From Prevotella sp. (GTDB lineage Bacteria; Bacteroidota; Bacteroidia; Bacteroidales; Bacteroidaceae), in assembly GCA_016291085.1 (NCBI GenBank), contig JAEEVW010000009.1, positions 40,843 through 104,842 on the forward strand: a stretch of DNA of 64,000 nt, written 5' to 3'. Positions 50,455 to 59,399 of this stretch are shown piece by piece; position 1 is the first letter of the stretch; each line of letters opens with the position of its first letter. The notes under the pieces were generated by a model. That model was not told where the DNA came from. It made no database searches and saw nothing but the letters and a program-made list of their open reading frames with translations. The position numbers were made by a program, and so were the translations under genes.

Positions 50455-51294
50455 ATGATGACTCTGCCCAGCGTTCCTGGTCCCATCGGTGTTTTCGACA
50501 GCGGCTATGGCGGACTGACCATTCTGCACGCCATTCGCCAGCTATTACCCCAATACGACTATCTGTATTTGGGTGATAATGCCCGTACGCCCTATGGCAC
50601 GCGTTCGTTCGATGTGGTTTATGAGTTCACCCGTCAGGCTGTCACCCGACTATTCGAACGGGGTTGCCACCTCGTCATATTAGGCTGTAACACCGCTTCT
50701 GCCAAGGCGTTACGCTCCATTCAGCAGAACGACCTGCCCCAGTTAGACCCCAACCGCAGGGTCTTGGGCGTCATCCGTCCTACAGCAGAGATCATCGGTT
50801 CGTTGACCCACTCGCGCCACGTTGGCATCTTTGCCACAGAGGGAACCATCAAGAGCGAGTCGTACAATCTGGAAATCCATAAGCTGTGCCCAGACATTCA
50901 GGTAACGGGTGTAGCCTGTCCGTTCTGGGTGCCTTTGGTGGAATACAATGAAGCAGATTCTCCTGGAGCCGATTATTTCGTGAAGAAGCGCATCGACCAG
51001 TTGCTGCGTCAAGACCCTGATATCGACACCATCATTTTGGGCTGTACGCACTATCCGTTGCTGTTGCCCAAGATTCACAAATACATCCCACGAGGCATCC
51101 GCATCATTTCGCAGGGGGAATATGTGGCAGAATCACTGCAACACTATTTCGAACGTCATCCTGAGATAGAGAAATGCTGTACGCAAGGAGGGAATGTGCA
51201 CTACCTGACGACAGAAAACACAGATAAATTCAAGGAACAAGCTCAGATCTTCCTCCATGAACCCGTGGAAGTGGAAAAAGAAACACTTGGATAA
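50455..51294 (+). CDS. murI: Glutamate racemase
   Basis: The 279-residue enzyme makes D-glutamate for peptidoglycan. It has PIGVFDSGYGGLTILHAIRQ, GDNARTPYG, the first catalytic Cys in VILGCNTASAKALR and the second in TIILGCTHYPLLLPKI. Length and motif spacing are normal. It lies between ompH-like and ksgA, probably cotranscribed with ompH, and ends just before a bidirectional terminator at 51336. Confidence 0.95.
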   Translation: MMTLPSVPGPIGVFDSGYGGLTILHAIRQLLPQYDYLYLGDNARTPYGTRSFDVVYEFTRQAVTRLFERGCHLVILGCNTASAKALRSIQQNDLPQLDPNRRVLGVIRPTAEIIGSLTHSRHVGIFATEGTIKSESYNLEIHKLCPDIQVTGVACPFWVPLVEYNEADSPGADYFVKKRIDQLLRQDPDIDTIILGCTHYPLLLPKIHKYIPRGIRIISQGEYVAESLQHYFERHPEIEKCCTQGGNVHYLTTENTDKFKEQAQIFLHEPVEVEKETLG

Positions 51295-51335
51295 AAAGCA
51301 TTAGGCTTTTCATATCGACAACAGAACGGCCAAAA

Positions 51336-51375
51336 TAGAAACAGCCCACAGACATCACATCTGCGGGCTATTTCT
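51336..51375. terminator. Bidirectional terminator
   Basis: TAGAAA-C-AGCCC-A-CAGA pairs with TCTG-C-GGGCT-A-TTTCTA around CATCACA. It has T-rich exits on both strands (leftward GTTTCTATTTT). It ends murI and the leftward RNA from 51540. Confidence 0.7.
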
Positions 51376-51541
51376 AACTATCAATAACTAAAAACCTAAT
51401 TCTATGAAAAAGTGCGTCTCCCGACGTCGTTGTTATCCTAAATCAATCTCTTTTTTACTTACCTTAATCGAACCAATCGCTATTGTCGATTTAAATCTTT
51501 CCTGAAATCTTTTACCTTTAATTACTAACTCCTTATTGAAG
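51376..51541 (-). ncRNA. Candidate small RNA (6S/Bacteroidales-1-like position)
   Basis: A leftward promoter (TTG, 19 nt, TACCTTTG at 51548-51577) predicts an RNA starting near 51540 and ending at the terminator 51336-51375, about 200 nt in all. No convincing reading frame fills it: a 34-codon rightward frame at 51404 and a leftward frame across 51433-51669 lack gene features. Size and layout resemble 6S-type RNAs of Bacteroidales, but I could not confirm the fold. The 356-bp gap 51295-51650 holds nothing else obvious. Confidence 0.45.
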
Positions 51542-51547
51542 ACGATG

Positions 51548-51577
51548 CAAAGGTACGGACTAATCCGCACATGGCAA
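51548..51577 (-). promoter_or_regulatory. Promoter of the candidate small RNA
   Basis: Reverse-strand TTG, a 19-nt spacer and TACCTTTG. A 7-bp inverted repeat CTAATCC/GGATTAG overlaps the spacer region and could be an operator. Confidence 0.6.
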
Positions 51578-51650
51578 TGGATTAGTACCCATTTTTCGTA
51601 AAAAAGTGGCTTCTTCTTGATACAAATCAAGTAATTGTGTTCGCACACAA

Positions 51651-52460
51651 TCATTTTGTGTCCGAACACAGCGCTTTTTCTACCAAATTTGTCAACTCTA
51701 CAAATCGTTCGATGGAAAGCTGTTCAGGACGCAGGGTTGCGAAGGGCGAATCGGCTATCATCTGGAGGGCCTCGTCACTCAGCATCTGCTTCAAACTGAC
51801 ACGCAGCATCTTGCGACGCTGATTGAACGCCGTCTTGACCACCCTTTTAAACAAATCCTCGTCACACCCGAGGTGCTGCACCTCGTTACGCACCATACGG
51901 ATAACGGCACTCTTCACCTTGGGAGGCGGATTGAACACCGTCTCGTCGACCATAAAAAGATACTCAACATCGTACCACGCCTGAATCAGAACCGACAGGA
52001 TGCCGTATGCTTTCGTTCCGGGTTTCGACGCCATGCGCAGGGCGACCTCATGCTGAATCATGCCCGTACAGCAGGGTATCAGGTCGCGATTGTCGATCAT
52101 CTTAAAGAATATCTGCGACGATATGTCGTAAGGATAATTGCCCGTCAGCACAAACTGCTGTCCGTCGAAGACCTTTGTCAGATCCATGCGTAGGAAGTCG
52201 CCTTCGATGATTGGAGGTTCAGGCGCATCTAGGAAGAGTGTCGCTTTCAGATAAGCCACACTCTCGCGGTCGATCTCCACCACCTTCAGCGGACGGGGTT
52301 TCTTCACCAGATACTGCGTCATCACACCCATACCGGGACCTACCTCCAGAACAGGTAGCTCCTGATACGGCTCGTCCACCGTATCGGCAATGCGTTTGGC
52401 GATATTCAGGTCAACCAAGAAATGTTGACCAAGATTCTTTTTGGGTCTTACTTGCTTCAT
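51651..52460 (-). CDS. ksgA: 16S rRNA dimethyladenosine transferase
   Basis: The 269-residue protein begins MKQVRPKKNLGQHFLVDLNI and has the SAM loop LEVGPGMGVMTQYLVKK, the catalytic NYPYDIS (NLPY in many homologs) and VKSAVIRM. It dimethylates two adjacent adenines near the 3' end of 16S rRNA. It is divergent from argD, with each gene starting in its own direction. Confidence 0.95.
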   Translation of the reverse strand: MKQVRPKKNLGQHFLVDLNIAKRIADTVDEPYQELPVLEVGPGMGVMTQYLVKKPRPLKVVEIDRESVAYLKATLFLDAPEPPIIEGDFLRMDLTKVFDGQQFVLTGNYPYDISSQIFFKMIDNRDLIPCCTGMIQHEVALRMASKPGTKAYGILSVLIQAWYDVEYLFMVDETVFNPPPKVKSAVIRMVRNEVQHLGCDEDLFKRVVKTAFNQRRKMLRVSLKQMLSDEALQMIADSPFATLRPEQLSIERFVELTNLVEKALCSDTK

Positions 52461-52567
52461 CTAACCTGCAAAGTTACGATTAAATAAGAAGAAAACCAAA
52501 TATAAAACGACTTTTCTGCATGTTTATGCATTAAAAGGTGTTATTTTGCAAAAAAAATAATAGGAAA

Positions 52568-52599
52568 TTGCATTTTATCGAATAAATATAGTACCTTTG
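52568..52599 (+). promoter_or_regulatory. Promoter of the arginine/proline operon
   Basis: TTG (52568-52570), a 21-nt spacer and TACCTTTG (52592-52599), 42 nt before the argD start. No attenuator or riboswitch is visible in the short leader. Confidence 0.7.
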
Positions 52600-52640
52600 C
52601 ACCGTTTTATGTACCTATTTATATAAAGGACGCAACGATT

Positions 52641-53777
52641 ATGAAGTTATTCGACGTATATCCCCTGTTCGACGTCAACATCGTGAAGGGACAGGGCTGT
52701 AAAGTATGGGACGATAAGGGTCAGGAATACCTGGACCTGTATGGTGGCCACGCAGTAATTTCCATTGGACACTCCCATCCGCACTATATCCAGAAGGTGA
52801 CGGAGCAGTTGGGACAGATTGGTTTCTACTCCAATTCAGTAATCAACAAGTTACAGCAACAGTTGGCCGAGCGACTGGGAAAGATCAGTGGATACGAGGA
52901 CTACCTGCTGTTTCTCATCAACAGCGGTGCCGAGGCCAACGAGAATGCACTAAAGCTGGCATCGTTCAAGAATCCCACGGCCCAGCGCATCCTGTCGTGT
53001 GAACATGCCTTCCACGGACGTACGTCGCTGGCTGTCGAGGTGACCAACAATCCGAAGATTGTGGCGCCTATCAACGACAACCACCATGTGCGCTTCCTAC
53101 CATTGAACGATATTGAGCCTTGGATTCGCGAACTGTCGCGTGGCGGTGTGGCAGCAGTCATTCTGGAGTGCATCCAGGGTGTGGGCGGCATTCAGATGGC
53201 AACTCCCGACTTTGCCCAGAAACTGGCATACGCCTGCAAGCGTTTTGGTGCCACACTGATTTGCGACGAGATACAATGCGGTTACGGACGAAGCGGCAAG
53301 TTCTTTGCCCACCAGTGGCTGGGTATCAAACCCGACATTATCACAGTGGCCAAGGGCATCGCCAACGGTTTCCCCATGAGTGCCGTTCTGATTAGTCCCG
53401 ATTTCGAACCCGTATATGGTCAGCTGGGCACCACGTTTGGTGGCAACCATTTGGCATGTGCTGCAGCACTGGCTGTGCTCGACGTATTCGAGAAAGAGAA
53501 CCTGGTGGAGAATGCTCGCGAGGTGGGTGATTATCTGATAGAACAAATTAAGAAGATTGACAGTCCTCATATCAAGGATGTTCGTGGACGTGGTCTGATG
53601 ATTGGTATCGAGCTCGACATTCCCCACAAGGACGTACGCCAGCCACTGATTTATCAGGAGCACTGCTTCACAGGCTGTGCCGGACAGAACACACTTCGTC
53701 TGTTGCCCCCGCTCTGTCTGACAAAGGCCGAGGCCGACGCATTTATTGAGAAATTTAAAAAGGTATTAGCCATATGA
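52641..53777 (+). CDS. argD: Acylornithine aminotransferase
   Basis: The 378-residue PLP enzyme has LYGGHAVISIGHSHPHYIQKV, INSGAEANENALKLA and LICDEIQCGYGRSGKFFAH, and the PLP lysine in IITVAKGIANGFPM. It interconverts acyl-glutamate semialdehyde and acyl-ornithine; given the succinyl-type carbamoyltransferase later in this operon, the physiological substrate may be the N-succinyl form. It is the first gene of a nine-gene cluster reaching 61408. Its stop overlaps proC by 4 bp. Confidence 0.9.
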   Translation: MKLFDVYPLFDVNIVKGQGCKVWDDKGQEYLDLYGGHAVISIGHSHPHYIQKVTEQLGQIGFYSNSVINKLQQQLAERLGKISGYEDYLLFLINSGAEANENALKLASFKNPTAQRILSCEHAFHGRTSLAVEVTNNPKIVAPINDNHHVRFLPLNDIEPWIRELSRGGVAAVILECIQGVGGIQMATPDFAQKLAYACKRFGATLICDEIQCGYGRSGKFFAHQWLGIKPDIITVAKGIANGFPMSAVLISPDFEPVYGQLGTTFGGNHLACAAALAVLDVFEKENLVENAREVGDYLIEQIKKIDSPHIKDVRGRGLMIGIELDIPHKDVRQPLIYQEHCFTGCAGQNTLRLLPPLCLTKAEADAFIEKFKKVLAI

Positions 53778-54559
53778 AAATATCAGTAATCGGAGCCGGA
53801 GCCATGGGTGGAGCCATGGTGGAAGGACTTATCAAAGGAGATTTTATTCAGAACGAAGATATCTGCGTAGCAGACCCCTCACGTCCGATGCGTGACAAGT
53901 TTGCCGACATGGGAGTCACGGCTACGCCCAGCAACCAGTTGGCAGCACAGGGTGCCGACATCGTCTGTGTCGTCGTGAAACCCTGGCTCGTAGAACAAGT
54001 GCTGACAGGTATCCGCGATGTGATGGATTACGACCAGCAGATGCTTGTCGTCGTGGCAGCAGGAGTGAAGTCGGACAGCATCAAGGAGTGGATGACGAAG
54101 GAAGGGAAGATGATTCCCACGTTCCTGGTTATTCCCAACATCGCCATTGCACAACTGGAGTCTATGACATTCATCGCCCCCGTAGTGGCGGACGCACAGC
54201 AGGTTACCCAGGTGAAGGAACTCTTCGACACCATGGGCCATTCCATCATCACCGACGAACAGCACTTGGGAGCCGGCACTACGCTGGCATCATGCGGCAT
54301 TGCCTATGCCATGCGCTACATCCGTGCAGCATCAGAAGGTGGTGTAGAACTCGGTTTTAAGGCTGACGATGCCAAGCAGATTGTGATGCAAACCATGAAA
54401 GGGGCTGTCACCCTGCTCGAAGTGACAGGACTGCATCCCGAAGCCGCCATCGACCTGGTGACAACCCCTGGCGGTGTGACCATCAAGGGTCTCAACGAGA
54501 TGGAACATAATGGTTTCACCTCAAGCGTAATTAAAGGCTTGAAGGCAGGAGCAAAATAA
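53774..54559 (+). CDS. proC: Pyrroline-5-carboxylate reductase
   Basis: The 261-residue protein has the Rossmann start MKISVIGAGAMGGAMVEGLI, VVVKPWLVEQVL and the C-terminal LVTTPGGVTIKGLNEMEHNG typical of ProC. It completes proline synthesis with the proB and proA products encoded downstream. The translationally coupled overlap with argD indicates that arginine and proline synthesis are transcribed together. A short run of GTTAAAGAA-like nonamers follows its stop. Confidence 0.93.
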   Translation: MKISVIGAGAMGGAMVEGLIKGDFIQNEDICVADPSRPMRDKFADMGVTATPSNQLAAQGADIVCVVVKPWLVEQVLTGIRDVMDYDQQMLVVVAAGVKSDSIKEWMTKEGKMIPTFLVIPNIAIAQLESMTFIAPVVADAQQVTQVKELFDTMGHSIITDEQHLGAGTTLASCGIAYAMRYIRAASEGGVELGFKADDAKQIVMQTMKGAVTLLEVTGLHPEAAIDLVTTPGGVTIKGLNEMEHNGFTSSVIKGLKAGAK

Positions 54560-54605
54560 TGAAAGGAGTTAAAAAAGTTAGAGAAGTTAAAGAAGTTAAG
54601 AAGTT

Positions 54606-55163
54606 ATGGACGAACAACTGAAACAAATAGGCGAACGCCTTCGCGGATTACGCGACGTGCTGGACATTCCTGTCAGCGAGATGGCAGAAACCATTGGCAT
54701 CGACCCAGAGAAATACGAGAAGATAGAGGCTGGCGAGTTGGATATTACCATCTCGAACCTGATGAAGATTGCACGCAAGTATGGTGTGTCGACAGAAGAA
54801 TTGATTTTTGCCGAGGCTCCCCATATGAAATCATACTATGTAACACGCAAGGGACAGGGTATGTCCATCGAGCGTACAAAAGCGTACAAATACCAGTCAC
54901 TCGTGGGCGGTTTCGTCAACCATAAGGCCGACGTATTTATCGTCACCGTAGAACCCAAGCCAGGCGCTCGCACCATCTACAAGAACACGCACCCCGGTCA
55001 GGAATTCAACCTCGTGCTTGAAGGTGCTATGGAACTGTACATCGGTGGTAAGACGATGGTACTTGAAGAGGGCGACAGCATCTATTTCGACTCCACCAAA
55101 CCGCATGGTATGCTCGCCGTAGGCGACAAACCAGTGAAGTTCCTGGCATTTACTGTGGAATAA
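54606..55163 (+). CDS. XRE-type helix-turn-helix / cupin regulator
   Basis: The 185-residue protein has an N-terminal XRE helix-turn-helix (residues ~5-65: RLRGLRDVLDIPVSEMAETI, DITISNLMKIARKYGVS) and a C-terminal cupin (residues ~110-185: HPGQEFNLVLEGAMELYIGG, GDSIYFDSTKPHGMLAV). This is the common architecture of small-molecule-responsive regulators. Being inside the arg/pro cluster and just before the AMP-binding gene, it may regulate either one. The ligand is unknown. Confidence 0.9.
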   Translation: MDEQLKQIGERLRGLRDVLDIPVSEMAETIGIDPEKYEKIEAGELDITISNLMKIARKYGVSTEELIFAEAPHMKSYYVTRKGQGMSIERTKAYKYQSLVGGFVNHKADVFIVTVEPKPGARTIYKNTHPGQEFNLVLEGAMELYIGGKTMVLEEGDSIYFDSTKPHGMLAVGDKPVKFLAFTVE

Positions 55164-55164
55164 G

Positions 55165-55298
55165 AGACCCACTCCCAACCCCTCCCTGTATGGAGGGGAG
55201 CAATTACAAACAATTAATAAGAGCTATATGGAAAAGGAAACAGAATTTCAAGGAGTATCTACTCCCCTCCCAAACAGGGAGGGGCAGGGGGAGGGTCT
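55165..55298 (+). repeat. GC-rich palindromic element spanning the start of the acyl-CoA synthetase gene
   Basis: The left arm begins AGACCCACTCCCAACCCCTC at 55165 and the right arm ends GGCAGGGGGAGGGTCT at 55298, imperfect inverted copies of about 40 bp like those at 19453-19556. The synthetase ATG (55228) lies between the arms, and the right arm encodes STPLPNREGQGEGL. Confidence 0.85.
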
Positions 55299-56964
55299 CC
55301 TGAATAGATTTTTAAAGCAGACGACATTCACGTCTGTGGAGGATTATAATAAAAACCTGAAGTTCATCATCCCCGAGAACTTCAACTTCGCCTACGACGT
55401 GATGGACGCCTGGGCGGAGGAAAAGCCCGATGGACTGGCCATTCTCTGGACCAACGATCAGGGTGAGGAGATTCGCACAACCTTTGTCCAGTTGAAGGAG
55501 CAGACCGATCAGGCTGCCTCTTACCTGATGTCGCTCGGTATTGGCAAGAACGACCCCGTGATGCTCATCCTGAAGCGTCGCTACGAGTGGTGGGTTATCA
55601 TGCTGGCACTGCATAAGATTGGTGCTATCGTCATTCCCGCCACCCACATGTTGACAAAGAAGGATATCATCTACCGCAACACCCGCGCCTCGGTAAAAGC
55701 CATCATCTGTGTGGACGACGCCTATGTCGTAAGTCAGATTCAAGCTGCCATGCCCGAGAGTCCAATGGTGAAGCAGTATATCACCGTCACCGATCACGGC
55801 AAGCCCATTCCCGAAGGATTCCACGACTGGCAAAGCGAATGGCAACAGGCTCCGAAGTTCAAAAAGCCGGCCTTCGTCAACGAAAACGACGACACCATGC
55901 TGATGTACTTCACCAGTGGCACCAGTGGCGAGCCGAAGATGGTGGCTCACGACTACCTTTATGCCATGGGCCATCTGACAACGGGTGTCTTTTGGCACAA
56001 CCTGCACGAAGGTTCACTGCATCTGACGGTAGCTGACACTGGCTGGGGCAAGGCTGTCTGGGGTAAGTTCTACGGCCAGTGGTTTGCTGGAGCAACAGTG
56101 TTCGTATTCGACCACGAGAAGTTCAATGCCGACACCCTGCTGCGACAGATTGAGAAATACAAGGTGACGAGTTTCTGTGCTCCTCCCACCATTTATCGCT
56201 TTATGATTCGTGAAGACCTGTCGAAGTACGACCTATCATCACTAGAGTACTGCTGTACAGCTGGCGAGGCTCTGAACCCCGCCGTCTTCGACAAGTTCAA
56301 GGAAAAGACTGGCATCAAGATGATGGAAGGCTTCGGACAGACGGAGACCACGATGACCTTGGGTACCTTCCCTTGGATGGAACCCAAGCCCGGCAGTATG
56401 GGTATTCCCAATGCGCAATACGACATTGACTTGCTGCGCGCCGACGGCACCAGTTGTGAAGATGGTGAAAAGGGAGAGATCGTGATTCGTGTAGGCGACA
56501 AGAAACCCATCGGACTCTTCAAGGGCTACTACCGTGATGAAGAAAAGACCCGCGAGGCTTGGCACGATGGCGTCTACCACACTGGCGACATGGCTTGGCG
56601 CGACGAGGACGGATACTACTGGTTCGAGGGCCGCATCGACGACGTCATCAAGTCGTCAGGCTATCGCATCGGTCCGTTTGAGGTAGAATCTGCCCTGATG
56701 ACTCACCCCGCCGTGGTGGAGTGTGCCATCACGGGTGTTCCCGACGATATCCGCGGTATGGTAGTCAAGGCCACCGTCGTACTCGGCAAGGAGTGGAAAG
56801 ATAAGGCTGGCGACGACCTTGTGAAGGAGTTGCAACAGCACGTCAAGAAGGTCACTGCTCCCTATAAATATCCGCGCATTGTAGAATTCGTCGACGAACT
56901 GCCCAAGACCATCTCGGGAAAGATCCGTCGTGTGGAAATCCGCAACAAAGATGCTGAGAAGTAA
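55228..56964 (+). CDS. AMP-binding acyl-CoA synthetase
   Basis: The 578-residue ANL-family enzyme has LMYFTSGTSGEPKMVAHDYL (phosphate-binding loop), MEGFGQTETTMTLG, YHTGDMAWRDEDGYYWFEGR and the C-terminal lysine in LPKTISGKIRRVEIR. It activates a carboxylic acid with ATP and CoA; the closest style is the acetyl/medium-chain group, and the exact acid is not predictable. The first ~27 residues come from a repeat element whose middle supplies the start codon; the family-like sequence begins at LNRFLKQTTFTSVEDYNKNL. It shares one base with yraN. Confidence 0.88.
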   Translation: MEKETEFQGVSTPLPNREGQGEGLLNRFLKQTTFTSVEDYNKNLKFIIPENFNFAYDVMDAWAEEKPDGLAILWTNDQGEEIRTTFVQLKEQTDQAASYLMSLGIGKNDPVMLILKRRYEWWVIMLALHKIGAIVIPATHMLTKKDIIYRNTRASVKAIICVDDAYVVSQIQAAMPESPMVKQYITVTDHGKPIPEGFHDWQSEWQQAPKFKKPAFVNENDDTMLMYFTSGTSGEPKMVAHDYLYAMGHLTTGVFWHNLHEGSLHLTVADTGWGKAVWGKFYGQWFAGATVFVFDHEKFNADTLLRQIEKYKVTSFCAPPTIYRFMIREDLSKYDLSSLEYCCTAGEALNPAVFDKFKEKTGIKMMEGFGQTETTMTLGTFPWMEPKPGSMGIPNAQYDIDLLRADGTSCEDGEKGEIVIRVGDKKPIGLFKGYYRDEEKTREAWHDGVYHTGDMAWRDEDGYYWFEGRIDDVIKSSGYRIGPFEVESALMTHPAVVECAITGVPDDIRGMVVKATVVLGKEWKDKAGDDLVKELQQHVKKVTAPYKYPRIVEFVDELPKTISGKIRRVEIRNKDAEK

Positions 56965-57320
56965 TGGCGGCGCATAACGAGTTAGGCAAATGGGGCGAAG
57001 ACTGTGCTGCCGACTATCTGCAGCGCAAGGGCTACACCATCGTAGAGCGCGACTGGAAGTCGGGACACCGCGATATCGATATCATTGCCGCTGACAAAGA
57101 CGGCACCATCGTGTTTATTGAAGTCAAGACCCGTCGCAACCGTCTTTTTGGCGACCCCGAGGAGGCTGTAGACCATCAGAAGCTTCAAAGCCTGCAAAGT
57201 GCGATGAACCACTACATCAAATATCGCCGCATCAACGGCGACGTGCGACTCGACATCATCACCGTCGTAGGCACCATTGGCGCTGAGCCGGAAATAGATC
57301 ATATCAAGGACGTCTTATGA
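56964..57320 (+). CDS. YraN/UPF0102 family nuclease-like protein
   Basis: The 118-residue protein has NELGKWGEDCAADYLQRKGY, the catalytic-type GHRDIDIIAADKD and IVFIEVKTRRN, the conserved core of UPF0102, a restriction-endonuclease-like fold. The family resembles Holliday-junction resolvases, but its cellular task is not established. It overlaps proB by 4 bp. Confidence 0.92.
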   Translation: MAAHNELGKWGEDCAADYLQRKGYTIVERDWKSGHRDIDIIAADKDGTIVFIEVKTRRNRLFGDPEEAVDHQKLQSLQSAMNHYIKYRRINGDVRLDIITVVGTIGAEPEIDHIKDVL

Positions 57321-58096
57321 AAAGAAGAATAGTCATTAAAATAGGTTCCAACGTACTGACGCGTAAGGACGGAAAACTGGACGTCACCCGCGTGTCGGCC
57401 ATCGTCGACCAAGTGGCGTGGCTCCGTCGTCACGACATCGAGGTCATCCTCGTCTCGTCGGGTGCTGTGGCCTGTGGACGCAGGGAACTCACCGTCGACC
57501 ACTCGCTCGACAGCGTCGAACAGCGACAGCTTTACAGCGCCGTAGGGCAGGTAAAGCTCGTAGGTCTTTACTACGACCTGTTCCGCGAGTTTGGCATCCA
57601 CATCGGGCAGGTGCTCACCATGAAGGAGAATTTCGAGCCTGGCGAGCAGTACCGCAACCAGCAGGCCTGTATGAAGGTCATGCTCGAGAACGACGTCCTG
57701 CCTATCGTCAACGAGAACGATACCGTGAGCGTCACTGAGCTGATGTTCACCGATAACGACGAACTCTCAGGGCTCATCGCCCAGATGATGCAGGCCGAGA
57801 CGCTCATCCTGCTCTCCAACATCGATGGCATCTACGACGGGCACCCCGACGACCCAGAATCGAAGATTATCCCTGAGGTGGCTCCCAACACCGACCTCTC
57901 GCAGTATATCAAGGAAGAGAAGAGTGCCTTCGGTCGTGGCGGCATGCACTCTAAGTACACCACCGCCCAGAAAGTACAGAAGACGGGCATCCGCGTCATC
58001 ATTGCCAATGGCGAACGCGAAAACATCCTCGTCGACCTTATTGAAAACAAACAAAACGTACCACATACAGAATTCATACCTTATGGAATTGACTGA
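57317..58096 (+). CDS. proB: Glutamate 5-kinase (without PUA domain)
   Basis: The 259-residue protein has [51 protein letters not shown] and [14 protein letters not shown], the amino-acid kinase signature. It is about 100 residues shorter than E. coli ProB because the C-terminal PUA domain is absent, a form seen in many bacteria. It makes glutamyl-5-phosphate for proline. It overlaps proA by 14 bp. Confidence 0.93.
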   Translation: MKRRIVIKIGSNVLTRKDGKLDVTRVSAIVDQVAWLRRHDIEVILVSSGAVACGRRELTVDHSLDSVEQRQLYSAVGQVKLVGLYYDLFREFGIHIGQVLTMKENFEPGEQYRNQQACMKVMLENDVLPIVNENDTVSVTELMFTDNDELSGLIAQMMQAETLILLSNIDGIYDGHPDDPESKIIPEVAPNTDLSQYIKEEKSAFGRGGMHSKYTTAQKVQKTGIRVIIANGERENILVDLIENKQNVPHTEFIPYGID

Positions 58097-59330
58097 AACA
58101 TTCAAGCAGGTCAAGCGTGCCAGCAAGACACTCGCCCTGCTTACCGACGAACAGCGTAACGAGATACTGAATGCGGTGGCCGATGCCATCATCGACTACA
58201 AGGAGCGCATCCTCGTGGCCAACAGCCAGGACTTGGCGAAGATGGACAAGAAGAATCCACTCTACGACCGTCTGCAACTGACCGAGAAGCGTCTCGATGA
58301 CATTGCCTCTGACATGCGCAACGTGGCCAGCCTGCCCTCACCGTTAGGACATATCACCAAGGAGAAAACCCTACCTAATGGTTTGCGCCTGCACCGCGTC
58401 TCTGTGCCCTTTGGCGTCATCGGCATGATCTACGAGGCTCGTCCCAACGTTACCTACGACGTCTTCTCGTTGTGTTTCAAAACGGGCAATGCCTGCGTCT
58501 TGAAAGGCGGTTCCGATGCCGACCTCTCCAATCAGGCCAGCGTCGACCTCATCCACGAAGTACTGGAACGCTTCGGTGTCAATCTCGATGTCGTCACATT
58601 GTTGCCTGCCACTCATGAGGCCACAGGACAGATGCTTAATGCCGTGGGCTATATCGACCTCTGCATTCCGCGTGGCGGACGTCGTCTCATCGATTTCGTG
58701 CGCGACACTGCACGCATCCCCGTTATCGAGACGGGCGCTGGCGTTGTCAACACCTATTTTGATATAGAAGGCGACCTGGAGATGGGCAAGAAGATTATCT
58801 GCAATGCCAAGACGCGTCGCGTCTCGGTATGCAACGCCCTCGACTGCCTCATCATCCACGAGAAGCGTCTGGGCGACCTCATCGAGTTAGTAAAACCCCT
58901 GCTCGACCACAAGGTGACACTCTATGCCGACGGGCCAGCCTATCAGTTGCTCACAGGCCATTATCCCGCCATCCTCCTACAGCCTGCTACAACGGAGTCG
59001 TTTGGCACGGAATTCATGGACTACAAAATGGCCATCCGCACCGTTGCGTCACTCGACGAGGCATTGGCGCATATCGACCAGCACGGCTCTGGCCACAGCG
59101 AGGCCATCATCACGCAGAACGAACAGACGGCACGTCGCTTCCAGGCGCATGTCGATGCCGCCTGCGTCTATTGGAACGCCCCCACGTCGTTTACTGATGG
59201 TGCCCAGTTCGGGCTCGGAGCCGAGATAGGCATCTCCACGCAGAAACTTGGTCCTCGTGGTCCGATGGCTCTCGAGGAGATATGCACCTATAAATGGATT
59301 ATCGAGGGCGAAGGCCAAACAAGGCCGTAG
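58083..59330 (+). CDS. proA: Glutamate-5-semialdehyde dehydrogenase
   Basis: The 415-residue NADPH enzyme has [32 protein letters not shown] and, in the C-terminal half, [12 protein letters not shown] and [12 protein letters not shown]. The catalytic Cys is in [12 protein letters not shown]. The start at 58083 ([14 protein letters not shown]) is used; a frame start at 57825 would lie within proB. It forms the glutamate semialdehyde used by ProC. Confidence 0.95.
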   Translation: MELTETFKQVKRASKTLALLTDEQRNEILNAVADAIIDYKERILVANSQDLAKMDKKNPLYDRLQLTEKRLDDIASDMRNVASLPSPLGHITKEKTLPNGLRLHRVSVPFGVIGMIYEARPNVTYDVFSLCFKTGNACVLKGGSDADLSNQASVDLIHEVLERFGVNLDVVTLLPATHEATGQMLNAVGYIDLCIPRGGRRLIDFVRDTARIPVIETGAGVVNTYFDIEGDLEMGKKIICNAKTRRVSVCNALDCLIIHEKRLGDLIELVKPLLDHKVTLYADGPAYQLLTGHYPAILLQPATTESFGTEFMDYKMAIRTVASLDEALAHIDQHGSGHSEAIITQNEQTARRFQAHVDAACVYWNAPTSFTDGAQFGLGAEIGISTQKLGPRGPMALEEICTYKWIIEGEGQTRP

Positions 59331-59399
59331 CTTCGGATTGACGGATTTCCGGAATCACGGAAGAACGTTATAACGTAATAACGAAAAAAAGAACAGAAT

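Noticed and set aside
51404..51508. 34-codon rightward frame MKKCVSRRRCYPKS
   Set aside because: Lies antisense to the better supported small RNA and lacks a promoter in its direction.
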